Assembly (NCBI GenBank): GCA_024689485.1
Contig: JAILDK010000040.1
Coordinates: 1 to 37,558 of the forward strand
Length of the DNA: 37,558 bases
Origin: Fibrobacter sp.
GTDB lineage: Bacteria > Fibrobacterota > Fibrobacteria > Fibrobacterales > Fibrobacteraceae
Direction: 5' to 3'
The notes below the pieces were generated by a model, which ran no database searches, was not told the DNA's origin, and worked only from the letters and a program-made list of their open reading frames with translations. The translations under genes and the position numbers were made by a program. This document shows positions 15,490-23,984 of this stretch, piece by piece. The number at the start of each line of letters is the position of its first letter. The stretch's first letter is position 1.

Positions 15490-16950
15490 TCACGGCCGAA
15501 GCACAAGCCCGATGCGCTTTTCAAAAGTGCCTTGGGAAATGCGTAAAAAGTTCACCCCTAAAAATCCTTTTTGATGCAGAGGGACTTCGGTCCAAACATT
15601 TCCCGAAGGGTCTATCGAAAGTTTTTCACTCCACAGCAAATCGCCTTTGCCCGAAATCAGTTCCACGAGAACTTCCGAAGCTTCTGATTCCGAACGGACG
15701 CGGAGCATGAGCGGTTTGGAAGGGTTCCGTTTGGAGAACAGGCGCGCATTCCATTCCACGGAAAACGGCGGAGGTACATTTTTGGAATCCGCAGCGACAG
15801 CGAGGCTTCCCGGCGTTTGGAATCCGGGGCTGTTTTCCGCGCGACCGGTGGCGGTTGAAAATCCCTGCGGGCAGCGCGGAGAAAGGTGAGCGTTCTTTCC
15901 CCAAATAACGGAATCCACGGGAGAACTTCCTTGGCAAAGCAAGAGCGTATCCGCCGCATTTTTTAAGTATCCGAAATTCACCGGCAAAATTTTGACGTCG
16001 TCATTCCCGACAAAGGTGCGCATGAGAGCGGTATCTTTGGCAAGAACTGCACTTTCGTGCTTTTGCAGAACGGCGCCCGTCAGGAACGTTTTTTCGGTAC
16101 ACAGATTTATGGAGGAAAGGGATATTTCACGGGCGCCGGCGTTGTAAATTTCGATCCACTCCGGGGAACCTTCTTCGGGGCAGGGGTGCACTTCCGTGAT
16201 GCGGATCGGAAACGCTCCGGGTTTTGCTATCAACGTGTCCAAGGTGTCGTTTGCGGGAACGTCATCAGGCGGAAGAAAAACTTGGATTTGCAACGCGTCC
16301 GATGAGATGTGCGAGGTGAATTCGGTGCGACTGCCCCGTGTGAGCTCACCCTGCCAAGTGTTTTCCGTGAGAGACGCCGTGCTGCGAAACAGAGCTTTGA
16401 CCCACGCCGAATCGCATCCGGTAAGCGTCCAAAAGCCTTTCCAGCCCGAAGCGGAACTGAACAGCGTGTCGATTTTAAGACGGCAGTCTTGGACGTTTTC
16501 TTCGAGGTAGGCATTCGGAAGGCCGGGGCTCGGTTCGGCAAAGGTCCAGGCGTCAAAGGCGCTGTCCGTGCGCGCAAAGGATTTTCCGGGCTTCGGCTTT
16601 GGGAGGGCGGCGGAATCGTTACAGGCGCCGCTCCGCAGGGAAAATGCCGAGACGCGGGAATTGGGAAAGGCTTTTCCCGTAAGAGCTTCACAGGCGAGCG
16701 TTTTGGACTGCGGGCAAAGGCTCGTGTCGCGGATTAGGAGCAAGCGCTTTGCGGACTCTAAAGCGGTTCCCTTCCAAATCAGTTTCTGTTCAAAATAAAC
16801 GGAAAGCGTGTCGTGCCACGGCGCTTGCGGCAGGCGGATCTCGATGAATTCGCCACGGGAATCTTCCACGGTCTCCGGATCGGGAAGGATTTCCGCCAAA
16901 TACGGACACGCTCCCAAGGCGGCAGCGCCGACCCAGGTAAGCAAGTTCAT
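15490..16950 (-). CDS. Lamin-tail-domain envelope protein
   Basis: A 486-residue protein with a short hydrophobic N-terminus. The Cys at residue 15 follows ALGA and could be a lipobox, though the n-region lacks positive charge. Two lamin-tail-like domains are seen: a degenerate one from AEILPDPETVEDSRGEFIEI (about 19-125), and a clear one from ITEVHPCPEEGSPEWIEIYN (about 250-380). The C-terminal 100 residues form a beta domain ending LRISQGTFEKRIGLVLRP, reminiscent of surface sorting domains. Bacterial lamin-tail domains occur on exported nucleases and adhesins; no enzyme domain is present here. The gene starts 24 nt after the M23 gene. Confidence 0.7.
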   Translation of the reverse strand: MNLLTWVGAAALGACPYLAEILPDPETVEDSRGEFIEIRLPQAPWHDTLSVYFEQKLIWKGTALESAKRLLLIRDTSLCPQSKTLACEALTGKAFPNSRVSAFSLRSGACNDSAALPKPKPGKSFARTDSAFDAWTFAEPSPGLPNAYLEENVQDCRLKIDTLFSSASGWKGFWTLTGCDSAWVKALFRSTASLTENTWQGELTRGSRTEFTSHISSDALQIQVFLPPDDVPANDTLDTLIAKPGAFPIRITEVHPCPEEGSPEWIEIYNAGAREISLSSINLCTEKTFLTGAVLQKHESAVLAKDTALMRTFVGNDDVKILPVNFGYLKNAADTLLLCQGSSPVDSVIWGKNAHLSPRCPQGFSTATGRAENSPGFQTPGSLAVAADSKNVPPPFSVEWNARLFSKRNPSKPLMLRVRSESEASEVLVELISGKGDLLWSEKLSIDPSGNVWTEVPLHQKGFLGVNFLRISQGTFEKRIGLVLRP

Positions 16951-16974
16951 GAATGTGGTTAAACGCGGTTACGT

Positions 16975-17892
16975 TTACTGAATCGCGTATTCTCCAGGGA
17001 GGATATAGCGAAGCGGGTTGACGGCCTTCGAGTTGTACCAGACTTCATAATGCAAATGAGGTCCGGCAGAAAGACCGGTGTTACCCATGTAACCAATCAG
17101 CTGATAGCGCTTCACGAGCTGTCCCTGCTTCACGGAATTCAACTGCATGTGCGCGTACTTCGTCACATAGCCGTTTCCATGATCGACAGCGACGTAGTTG
17201 CCAAAAGATTCGCTGTAACGCGAAACCGTGACAACGCCGTCTGCGGAAGCGTAAATCGGAGTCCAGCGGCTGTTCGCAATGTCGATGCCGTTGTGCATAC
17301 GCGAAACGCCGGTAATCGGGTGAACGCGAGCGCCAAAAGCCGAAGCATAGCGACCGGTCGTCGGGGAAATCGAAGGGATATGCTGCCAGTGCGCATACTG
17401 CTGACCGACAAAGCCTGCGACTTCCGTAAAGCTTCTTTCGTTTTCGTAAGCCTTGGAGCGGAACTGTTCCGCCTTGGCACGCAAGGTCAAAGCCTGGTCC
17501 AGAATCGGATGCGCGGAACGGCTCAAGCGGACTTCCGGAGCTTCCGGTCCACCGATCGACATTTCTCGCGTCGAACGATCCGTCGGGTTCAGACCGAACT
17601 TGTAGTGGAGGAGATCCTCATTTTCGAAACGGGATTCCATTTCGACATTCAACGAATCCAAACGCGCCTGTTCCTTGTCGAGCTTCTTGGACAAGGAGAT
17701 GCGGCTGCCGATGGCACGATCCTTGAGGAAATCATAAGAGAAGAGAATACCGCCCTGCAACACCAAGAGAGCGATACCCGTACACACTAGACCCTTTCCC
17801 ACCCTGAGTACACGCTTAGAGAACTCTGGAAGGCGCAAAGCATGCGACTTGGAAGAGCCCTCGACGTGAAAGGAAAGTTTGAAAAATCTCAT
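16975..17892 (-). CDS. M23-family peptidoglycan endopeptidase, membrane anchored
   Basis: A 305-residue protein. One transmembrane segment (about 34-52) is followed by a coiled-coil-like region (about 65-160) and a C-terminal lysostaphin-type M23 domain. The zinc ligands are visible as H200 and D204 in MHNGIDIA and H281 in GPHLHYEV, with the catalytic histidines H248 (YAHMQ) and H279, so the enzyme looks intact and not an LytM-degenerate regulator. Such proteins cut peptide cross-links in the periplasm. It is the first gene of a minus-strand unit with the lamin-tail gene and the 247-residue exported protein. Confidence 0.9.
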   Translation of the reverse strand: MRFFKLSFHVEGSSKSHALRLPEFSKRVLRVGKGLVCTGIALLVLQGGILFSYDFLKDRAIGSRISLSKKLDKEQARLDSLNVEMESRFENEDLLHYKFGLNPTDRSTREMSIGGPEAPEVRLSRSAHPILDQALTLRAKAEQFRSKAYENERSFTEVAGFVGQQYAHWQHIPSISPTTGRYASAFGARVHPITGVSRMHNGIDIANSRWTPIYASADGVVTVSRYSESFGNYVAVDHGNGYVTKYAHMQLNSVKQGQLVKRYQLIGYMGNTGLSAGPHLHYEVWYNSKAVNPLRYILPGEYAIQ

Positions 17893-17895
17893 GAT

Positions 17896-17908
17896 AAACG
17901 CAAATTTA
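17896..17908 (-). promoter_or_regulatory. -10 element overlapping the upstream stop codon
   Basis: TAAATTTG on the minus strand at 17908-17901 predicts a start near 17896, four bases before the M23 ATG. Its first three bases are also the TAA stop codon of the choice-of-anchor-I gene. Confidence 0.4.
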
Positions 17909-19399
17909 ATAATTTACGCGGTAGATGGATAGCGTTGTACTATATTCGTAACCTACAACGAGGAATGGAACGCCCTTTTCGGGGCTGTTTTCTGCCGAAA
18001 TAAAGAGCACACCTTCTGGTCCACGATCGGTAGAACTCGCGAAATAATCCAAAATTTGCGGTTTTTGAGGGTTTTTGAGGTCAAAAACGGCGATTCCGCT
18101 CGAACGTTCCACGGCGACAAAGGCGTACAAGCCCGATTTTGTCTTTCCGACGGTCACGTTCTCCGGTTCCGGGCCTAAATTGTCGCTGCGGGAATCCGGT
18201 TTGACCTTGCCTTTTTTGGAATTCCAGTTGAAAAGCCCCGGATGATGCTCGGCGAGATACTTTTCCAAGGTGCTTCCGCTGTTCCAGACGCGTTTGCCCG
18301 TTTGAGCGTCAAAAATGCTCACGCTTCTGCCGCCATAGGTGTTCAGGTAGCGGCACGGTTCATTGCCGTCGCAGGGGTTCAACGCGTCGATCGGGAGTTC
18401 TCCCATCTTTTGAACCTGTTCGGCGGTAAAGACGCTTTCATTTAAGCGGCCTTGCGCCTTTAAGACTTGGGCGGTCGTGACGTCACTTGTCGCGGGGTCG
18501 TCGTCGCGCTTGGCGCCTTCGTCCGCGGTTATCAAGTAGAGCTTGCCGGCGACTTCAAAGGCTTTGACGCCATCCGGTTGCAGGTAGCCGCGGATCGGAG
18601 CGTTTTCGAGTTCGATCTTTTTGTTTTTGCGGTAGTCGAATTCGTTCCCCTTCTGGGCGTGATCGACCGTGCCGAGTCCCCAGACGTCTGTAATTTTCGC
18701 CTTTTTCACATCAATTTTTGCGACTGCATTGTTTTCTTGGAGAGACGCAAAGGCGAACTTGCTATCGGGAGAATACGAAATGTATTCCGGTTCGATGTTT
18801 TGCAGATAGCTGCCCGGGCCTACCAATCGAACGCCGGAATTCGCGAGCGAAAGACTGTCGAAAGAAGCAAAGTCCAATTCGCTGACGCGGGCCTTTTCGA
18901 CTCCATTCGAAATATCGATGAGGCTAATCGAGCCTTCGGGATCCACCTTCGCTTCGTAATCGGGTTCGCCTTCATTGGCGACGAGGAGCGTTTTGCCATC
19001 GGGCGCAAAGGCGACCATGTCGGGATGGGCGCCCACGGTAAAGCTTTTCAGCTTGTTCAGTTTACGGTTCTGGACCTTGTACAGGTGAACCGATCCCGGC
19101 GAAGTTTCCGGATCGTTCATTTCTGCAATTGCAAGAAAATCCTGGTACGTTGAAACGCAGGGAACTTCGCCCTTAAAATTCAGCGATTCCAAGATTTGGG
19201 GCTTGGACGGATTTTCGAGGGAAATCAGAAAAACTTCATGATCGCCCGATGTCGTCACGAGCATTTTTTGCGACGCGACATAGGTGGAAATTTCCGAGCC
19301 CGAAAGCCCATTCGCCTGAGTCAGGCGCCCGACTTCTTCAAGACCGGCGGCCAAAAGCGATGACGATAAAACGAGTGCAGCGAGGACTGTATTTTTCAT
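17906..19399 (-). CDS. Choice-of-anchor-I family beta-propeller protein, exported
   Basis: A 497-residue secreted protein with a signal peptide at about 1-18 (ending LLAAG). The rest is a propeller of repeated blades, with landmarks VGAHPDMVAFAPDGKTLLVANEGEPDY, IEPEYISYSPDSKFAFASLQENNAVAKID, DGVKAFEVAGKLYLITADEGAKRD and PENVTVG...YAFVAVERSSGIAVFD. This is the signature of the choice-of-anchor-I domain, found on surface or periplasmic proteins and often beside phosphatase domains; no catalytic domain is attached here. The specific role is unknown. It is divergent from the CDF transporter with only 31 bp between start codons. Confidence 0.8.
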   Translation of the reverse strand: MKNTVLAALVLSSSLLAAGLEEVGRLTQANGLSGSEISTYVASQKMLVTTSGDHEVFLISLENPSKPQILESLNFKGEVPCVSTYQDFLAIAEMNDPETSPGSVHLYKVQNRKLNKLKSFTVGAHPDMVAFAPDGKTLLVANEGEPDYEAKVDPEGSISLIDISNGVEKARVSELDFASFDSLSLANSGVRLVGPGSYLQNIEPEYISYSPDSKFAFASLQENNAVAKIDVKKAKITDVWGLGTVDHAQKGNEFDYRKNKKIELENAPIRGYLQPDGVKAFEVAGKLYLITADEGAKRDDDPATSDVTTAQVLKAQGRLNESVFTAEQVQKMGELPIDALNPCDGNEPCRYLNTYGGRSVSIFDAQTGKRVWNSGSTLEKYLAEHHPGLFNWNSKKGKVKPDSRSDNLGPEPENVTVGKTKSGLYAFVAVERSSGIAVFDLKNPQKPQILDYFASSTDRGPEGVLFISAENSPEKGVPFLVVGYEYSTTLSIYRVNY

Positions 19400-19430
19400 A
19401 TGATTTTAAATTATTAAATTACTCTATACG
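19400..19430. promoter_or_regulatory. Compact divergent promoter, propeller protein / CDF transporter
   Basis: The minus-strand hexamer TAATTT at 19413-19408 predicts a start at 19401, two bases before the propeller ATG. On the plus strand either TAAATT at 19415-19420 (start 19427, four bases before the ATG at 19431) or TATACG at 19425-19430 (start exactly at an in-frame ATG at 19437) can serve the CDF gene. Any -35 contacts must fall in the opposite gene's promoter or coding sequence. Confidence 0.4.
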
Positions 19431-20336
19431 ATGGAAATGAATCGAGTTAAAATTGCGCAACGGGTCACTTGGCACGGCTTCTTTGTGAACCTTCTTCTAA
19501 CAATCGGGAAGATTCTCGCCGGAATTTTCGGAAATTCCGCGGCCATGCTGGCAGACGGCATTCATTCCCTTTCAGATTTTGTGACGGATTTGATCGTCAT
19601 CGTCTTTGTGCGGATTTCGGGCGAAGACCGCGACAAGAGCCATCCCTATGGCCACGGTAAATTTGAAACGATGGCTTCGATGCTGATTAGCATTGCCCTT
19701 TTCGCTGTTGCGGTGGGCATTTGCGTGAACGCGGGCAAGCAGATTTTTGCGTTTTATCAAGGCAAAGTTCTGGAAGCGCCCGGTGGCATTGCCTTGATTG
19801 CAGCGGTCGTCTGCATTGCGTCAAAGGAAGCGCTTTACCAGTACACGGCTCGCATGGGCAAAAAAATCAGCAGTCCCGTTCTGATTGCGAACGCTTGGCA
19901 TCACCGTTCCGATGCCCTTTCGAGTATTGGAACCTTGCTCGGCATCGGTGGCGCCTTTTTGCTCGGCGGCAAGTATGCGGTTCTTGACCCGATTGCGGCA
20001 ATTCTCGTGAGCCTTTTCATTGGACGCGTCGCCTACCAGATCGGATTTCCGACCGTGCAGGAACTGCTCGAAGCCTCGCTCCCCGAAGACATCGAAAAAG
20101 AAATTACAACGCTCATCCGCAACACGGACAAGGTGCGTTTTTACCACCATCTGCAGACCCGAAAAATCGGAAACGCCTACGCGATCGACGTTCACATTAA
20201 ACTCGACCGCGACATTTCCCTTGTCGAAGCCCACGACGTCGCGACCGACATCGAAAAGCAGCTCCGCGAAAAATACGGCAAGCAGACGCAGATCAACGTT
20301 CACATGGAACCTCTTTGGGAGGACGGACATGCCTAA
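19431..20336 (+). CDS. Cation diffusion facilitator (CDF) transporter
   Basis: A 301-residue inner-membrane divalent-metal/proton antiporter of the cation efflux family. The first metal site is in ADGIHSLSDFVTD (helix 2), the second in WHHRSDALSS (helix 5). Between them is SHPYGHGKFET, the loop typical of the FieF/ZitB-type group. A cytoplasmic C-terminal domain follows, with ATDIEKQLREKYG and a His-containing end. Zn, Fe, Mn or Cd specificity cannot be told apart here. An in-frame ATG at 19437 is an alternative start. The 3' end overlaps the next gene by 8 nt. Confidence 0.93.
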   Translation: MEMNRVKIAQRVTWHGFFVNLLLTIGKILAGIFGNSAAMLADGIHSLSDFVTDLIVIVFVRISGEDRDKSHPYGHGKFETMASMLISIALFAVAVGICVNAGKQIFAFYQGKVLEAPGGIALIAAVVCIASKEALYQYTARMGKKISSPVLIANAWHHRSDALSSIGTLLGIGGAFLLGGKYAVLDPIAAILVSLFIGRVAYQIGFPTVQELLEASLPEDIEKEITTLIRNTDKVRFYHHLQTRKIGNAYAIDVHIKLDRDISLVEAHDVATDIEKQLREKYGKQTQINVHMEPLWEDGHA

Positions 20337-21228
20337 AATCGCTGCGCTTTTTACCCTGGCTTTCGCCGTCTTTTCTTTGACCGCCTGCGATGACATTCGC
20401 GAAGAAAAATACCCGAACGGAAAGGTGCGTTCCCGCGTCCAGTACGTTGAAAACGCAAAACAGGGCGTTGAAACGGAATACTACGAAAACGGCAACGTGA
20501 AACGCACCCGGAATTTTGAAAAGGGAAAAGAACAGGGCGAGTCCAAGGAATATTACGAATCCGGAAAGCTCAAGGCGGAACTCAGCTACACGAACGGCGC
20601 TGTCCACGGGACCGTAAAACGCTATTACGAAAACGGCAACGTCCAATCGGTTACTTTGTACGAAATGGGAACGGTCGCTGCCTTCCCCGAAACCTTTGAC
20701 ATGGAAGGCGACCCGGAAGTGCAAGGCTCTTACACGGACCCGCGCGACGGCAACAAGTACGAATGGGTTCGCATCGGAGACGCGGTTTGGACCGCGGAAA
20801 ATATCAAGTTCGCCCCGGTCAAAGGCTCTCTTTGCATGCAATGCAACGTCTGGGGAAGGCTTTACAACTGGGAAAGCGCCCAGAACGCCTGCCCGACCAG
20901 TTTCCGCATGCCGAAAATCGCCGATTTTGAAGCGCTCGCCAAGACTGTCGGCAAAAATCCGGCGAAAAAACTCAAAGCGACCTTCGGCTGGAACGATGGC
21001 GGCGACGGAACCGACGAATTCAGCTTTGGGCTGCGCGCAAGCGGTGCCCATTTTGCCAAGTCCGACGTTCCCGAAAAAGCCCGCAAATTTAAGGATGCAG
21101 GCGACAAGGCTTATTTTTGGACCGCCGACGGAAAAGTCGCCGTTTTCAAAAAGAATTCCTCGGAAATTTCTTACGAAAAGTTCCAGCCGGAATTTGGCGC
21201 AAGCCTGCGCTGTATCCTTGCCAAATAA
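20329..21228 (+). CDS. Lipoprotein with MORN_2-like repeats and a FISUMP domain
   Basis: A 299-residue lipoprotein with lipobox LTAC and the lipidated Cys at residue 20. Residues 24-115 hold four MORN_2-type repeats built on 'YYENGNVK' (YPNGKVRS, YYENGNVKR, YYESGKLKA, YYENGNVQS). From about residue 130 to the end is a FISUMP (Fib_succ_major) domain: GDAVWTAENIKF, GRLYNWESAQNACPTSFRMP, GWNDGGDGTDEFSFGLRASG and a final SLRCILAK. That domain is very abundant in Fibrobacter and its function is unknown. GGGAGG precedes the ATG, which overlaps the CDF stop by 8 nt. Confidence 0.88.
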   Translation: MPKIAALFTLAFAVFSLTACDDIREEKYPNGKVRSRVQYVENAKQGVETEYYENGNVKRTRNFEKGKEQGESKEYYESGKLKAELSYTNGAVHGTVKRYYENGNVQSVTLYEMGTVAAFPETFDMEGDPEVQGSYTDPRDGNKYEWVRIGDAVWTAENIKFAPVKGSLCMQCNVWGRLYNWESAQNACPTSFRMPKIADFEALAKTVGKNPAKKLKATFGWNDGGDGTDEFSFGLRASGAHFAKSDVPEKARKFKDAGDKAYFWTADGKVAVFKKNSSEISYEKFQPEFGASLRCILAK

Positions 21229-21250
21229 AGTTCGGCTAATTGCAAAATGC

Positions 21251-21263
21251 TATATTTAGGGCA
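21251..21263 (+). promoter_or_regulatory. -10 element predicting a leaderless purU transcript
   Basis: TATATT at 21251-21256 predicts transcription start at exactly 21263, the A of the purU ATG. The 22 bases between the preceding stop and this motif contain no Shine-Dalgarno sequence or terminator. Confidence 0.5.
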
Positions 21264-22108
21264 TGGCTATTACCCGTTACATTTTGCAAATTCATTGCCC
21301 AGACCAAAAAGGTCTCATCGCCGGTACAACGCAGGTTCTTGCGAAGGCCGGGGCAAACATCATCGATTTGACGCAGCATACCGCGAAGGACATCGAAACG
21401 TTCTTCCTCCGCGCGGTTTTTGAATGCGAACCGTCCGCTGCAGAAGAAATCAAGAACCATTTTGAATCCATCGGTCCGCACCTTTCGCTGACCTGGCAGC
21501 TGTACGACACTTCCAAGGTGAAGCGCCTTGCGATTTTCGTTTCGAAAACGGACCACTGCCTTTACGATCTTTTGCTGAAGCACCGCGACGGGGACCTCCC
21601 TTGCGAATTCAGCTGCATCGTGAGCAACCACACGGAACTCGGCCCGGTCGGCGGAACCTTCGGCGTTCCGTTCTACTATGTTCCGAGCAATCAGGATAAG
21701 GCGATTTCCGAAAACCGTTTCCGTGAAATCATCCAGGAGACGAATTCCGACGGGATCGTTCTCGCCCGCTACATGCAAATTCTTTCGGCAGAATTCACCG
21801 AAGAATTCAAGTACAAGGTCGTGAACATTCACCACGGCTTCCTCCCCGCCTTCAAGGGCGCAAAGCCTTATCACCAGGCATGGCACAAGGGTGTGAAGAT
21901 CATCGGCGCCACCGCTCACTTTGCAACGGAAGATTTGGACCAGGGTCCAATCATTTGCCAGGACGTGCAACGCGTTCCGGAAACCGCTTCGATCGATGAA
22001 CTGGTGGAACTCGGCAAGGACATTGAAAAGCGCACCCTTTCCACAGCCGTCAAGCTCTGGCTCGAACACCGCGTCTTCGTGTACGAAGGCCGTACATTCA
22101 TTTTGTAA
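21263..22108 (+). CDS. purU: Formyltetrahydrofolate deformylase PurU
   Basis: A 281-residue cytoplasmic enzyme hydrolysing 10-formyltetrahydrofolate to formate and tetrahydrofolate. An N-terminal ACT domain (about 5-85, HCPDQKGLIAGTTQVLAKAGANI) precedes a formyltransferase domain with VSKTDHCLYDLL, ARYMQILS and the catalytic-region motif HHGFLPAFKGAKPYHQAW. This two-domain order separates PurU from PurN and methionyl-tRNA formyltransferase. The length is normal. The next gene follows after 12 nt. Confidence 0.96.
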   Translation: MAITRYILQIHCPDQKGLIAGTTQVLAKAGANIIDLTQHTAKDIETFFLRAVFECEPSAAEEIKNHFESIGPHLSLTWQLYDTSKVKRLAIFVSKTDHCLYDLLLKHRDGDLPCEFSCIVSNHTELGPVGGTFGVPFYYVPSNQDKAISENRFREIIQETNSDGIVLARYMQILSAEFTEEFKYKVVNIHHGFLPAFKGAKPYHQAWHKGVKIIGATAHFATEDLDQGPIICQDVQRVPETASIDELVELGKDIEKRTLSTAVKLWLEHRVFVYEGRTFIL

Positions 22109-22120
22109 GGAAGAATTCCC

Positions 22121-22627
22121 ATGGCAGAAGAAAACGAAAACAAGATCCAGGAAGCCGAAATCATTTCGACGACCCCCGCTCCGGACGCTTCCAAAGAAGT
22201 CCAGCCGGAAGTTTTGACCGCAGAAGCTCCGAAGGCAGAAGCTTCCGCCGAACAGCCGAAGGAAGAAACGAAGCCGCAGGAACCGCAGGTCATCGTCAAA
22301 AAGGAACGCGACCTTTCGCACTATGTGGGCTTCGCCCTTTTGACCGTTCTTTCGATCATCTTCTTCTTTATTCCGGGCGTCGCTCTCGTTTACCTCGTGA
22401 GCTGCCTCGCGGCGATTACCGCTCCGGTCGCCTGGATCTTTGCCGCGATCCTTTCCGTGATCGTCTGGCTCATCTTTAAGCTCAAGATCAAGGGTTTCAA
22501 GAAGTCTTTCTTCTGGTACATCGGTCTTTGCGCTCTTATCTCTATCATTCTGGTGTCGCTTTCCGTGTTCACCAGCTATCAGGTCTTGAGCGGCATTTTC
22601 GCTTTGCTCATCGGAGGCTCGAACTAA
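22121..22627 (+). CDS. Small integral membrane protein with acidic N-terminal tail
   Basis: A 168-residue protein. The first 65 residues are an unstructured Glu/Ala/Pro/Lys-rich tail, with no signal peptide. Three to four transmembrane helices follow (about 68-105, 107-122, 132-150, 152-165), containing IIFFFIPGVALVYLVSC and WYIGLCALISIILVSLS. No family is recognised. AAGGAAG lies 7 nt before the ATG. It sits between purU and pyrE, one nucleotide short of the pyrE start, so it is co-transcribed with pyrE. Confidence 0.7.
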   Translation: MAEENENKIQEAEIISTTPAPDASKEVQPEVLTAEAPKAEASAEQPKEETKPQEPQVIVKKERDLSHYVGFALLTVLSIIFFFIPGVALVYLVSCLAAITAPVAWIFAAILSVIVWLIFKLKIKGFKKSFFWYIGLCALISIILVSLSVFTSYQVLSGIFALLIGGSN

Positions 22628-22628
22628 T

Positions 22629-23297
22629 ATGATCAAGAAGGATGAATTCGTTCACTTTCTCGTAGAAACCGGCGCTCTCAAGTTTGGCGCGTTTGTGACC
22701 AAGAGCGGCCGTCATACGCCGTACTTCATCAACACGGGTGAATTCCGCACGGGCAAGGCTCTCGCCCGCCTTTCGGAATTTTACGCCCAGGCTTTTGTCG
22801 AACATTTTAGCGGCAAGGCGACGAACCTTTTTGGACCGGCTTACAAGGGCATTCCTCTTTGCGCAGCGACTGCAATCGCACTCGCCGAAAAGCACAACCT
22901 GGACTTGAGCTTTACCTACAACCGTAAGGAAGCCAAGGACCACGGCGAAGGCGGAAACCTCGTCGGCGACACTTACAAGGAAGCGAAGGACGTCGTGATC
23001 ATTGAAGACGTGATTACCGCCGGCACTTCCGTGAACGAAACGATGCAGACCATGAAGAACTTCCCGAATGCGAAGATCAAAGGTCTCCTCATTTCCGTGG
23101 ACCGTCGCGAACGTCTTGAAAATGGAAAGTCCGCTCTCGAAACCGTTCAGGAAACCTACGGGATCGAAGCCCATTCCATCATCAACATCGACGACATCAT
23201 CTCGTTCCTCGAAAGCGAAGACAATCGCAAAAAGATCGGCGCTCCGGAAGATATTCTCGAACGCGTTCGCGCCTATCGCAAAGAATGGGGTGTGTAA
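22629..23297 (+). CDS. pyrE: Orotate phosphoribosyltransferase
   Basis: A 222-residue cytoplasmic enzyme of pyrimidine synthesis joining orotate and PRPP to give OMP. The N-terminal orotate-side segment is LKFGAFVTKSGRHTPYFINTG. The mobile catalytic loop contains NRKEAKDHGEGGNLVG. The PRPP-binding motif is VVIIEDVITAGTSVNE, near residue 121. The length fits the type common in proteobacteria. GGAGG lies 9 nt before the ATG, inside the end of the preceding gene. The following lipoprotein gene begins directly after its stop codon. Confidence 0.97.
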   Translation: MIKKDEFVHFLVETGALKFGAFVTKSGRHTPYFINTGEFRTGKALARLSEFYAQAFVEHFSGKATNLFGPAYKGIPLCAATAIALAEKHNLDLSFTYNRKEAKDHGEGGNLVGDTYKEAKDVVIIEDVITAGTSVNETMQTMKNFPNAKIKGLLISVDRRERLENGKSALETVQETYGIEAHSIINIDDIISFLESEDNRKKIGAPEDILERVRAYRKEWGV

Positions 23298-23984
23298 ATG
23301 AAGGCGGCGCTCCTTCTGCTATCGCTTATTTTAGCGTCATGCGCGAGCAAGCAATGGAGCGCGTCTCATCCCTATTATAATGAATCCCCGAGTGCGCAAG
23401 AAGAAATCGCCGTTCTCGGATTACATCACGCGGTTGTCGTGACTCGGGACAAATGGTTTGCCAAACATTTGCAAATCCCGCGCGATTCCGTGTACCTGTT
23501 GCTCGGAAAGCAGGTTGAAGAAGCCTTTACCCAAGAGCTTCAAAGCACCCGCTACCCGAGCCTTTCTATTTGGCCCGATTCCGCTTATACACAGCTCCCC
23601 GAAGAGACTCAAAAGCTCGATGAGAAGATTTACATCAAAGGCCGCTTCCCGGCCCAAGGCGTTTCGCTCCAAAGTCCAGACGGCAAAACGCCCGAGCATT
23701 TGATTTTGATTCACGAATGTACGCTCGGGCTCGATTTGAAAAAAGACAACTTCTTCGATTACACGCTCATCAACAACGAGGAAGAAGCCAAGCGCACTTC
23801 CGAAGCGCTGACGGTGATCCTTTCTTATACGCTCTGGGACAATTTGAAGCAGCGTGCGCTGTATTCCGCCGTCGCCGAAGTTCCGCTTTCGATTCCGCAC
23901 GACATTCAACCGGGTGACGTTTCCCAGGTTTCGACTTTTGCGGCAGATAGCCTTGTGGCGGGCATCGACGGAGGTATCCGATGA
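23298..23984 (+). CDS. Lipoprotein of unknown function
   Basis: A 228-residue lipoprotein with signal peptide MKAALLLLSLILASC and the lipidated Cys at residue 15. The mature part has alternating strands and helices (IAVLGLHHAVVVTRDKW, YLLLGKQVEEAFTQELQS, EHLILIHECTLGLDLKKDN, SEALTVILSYTLWDN), a layout seen in periplasmic lipoproteins that help assemble envelope structures, but no family is recognised. The ATG directly follows the pyrE stop codon. Its own stop overlaps the next start by 4 nt (ATGA), so it is tightly coupled to the outer-membrane-like protein and probably works with it. Confidence 0.75.
   Translation: MKAALLLLSLILASCASKQWSASHPYYNESPSAQEEIAVLGLHHAVVVTRDKWFAKHLQIPRDSVYLLLGKQVEEAFTQELQSTRYPSLSIWPDSAYTQLPEETQKLDEKIYIKGRFPAQGVSLQSPDGKTPEHLILIHECTLGLDLKKDNFFDYTLINNEEEAKRTSEALTVILSYTLWDNLKQRALYSAVAEVPLSIPHDIQPGDVSQVSTFAADSLVAGIDGGIR

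Noticed and set aside
21236-22636. 466-residue minus-strand ORF
   Set aside because: It runs antisense across purU and the following membrane-protein gene; composition is typical of an antisense shadow.
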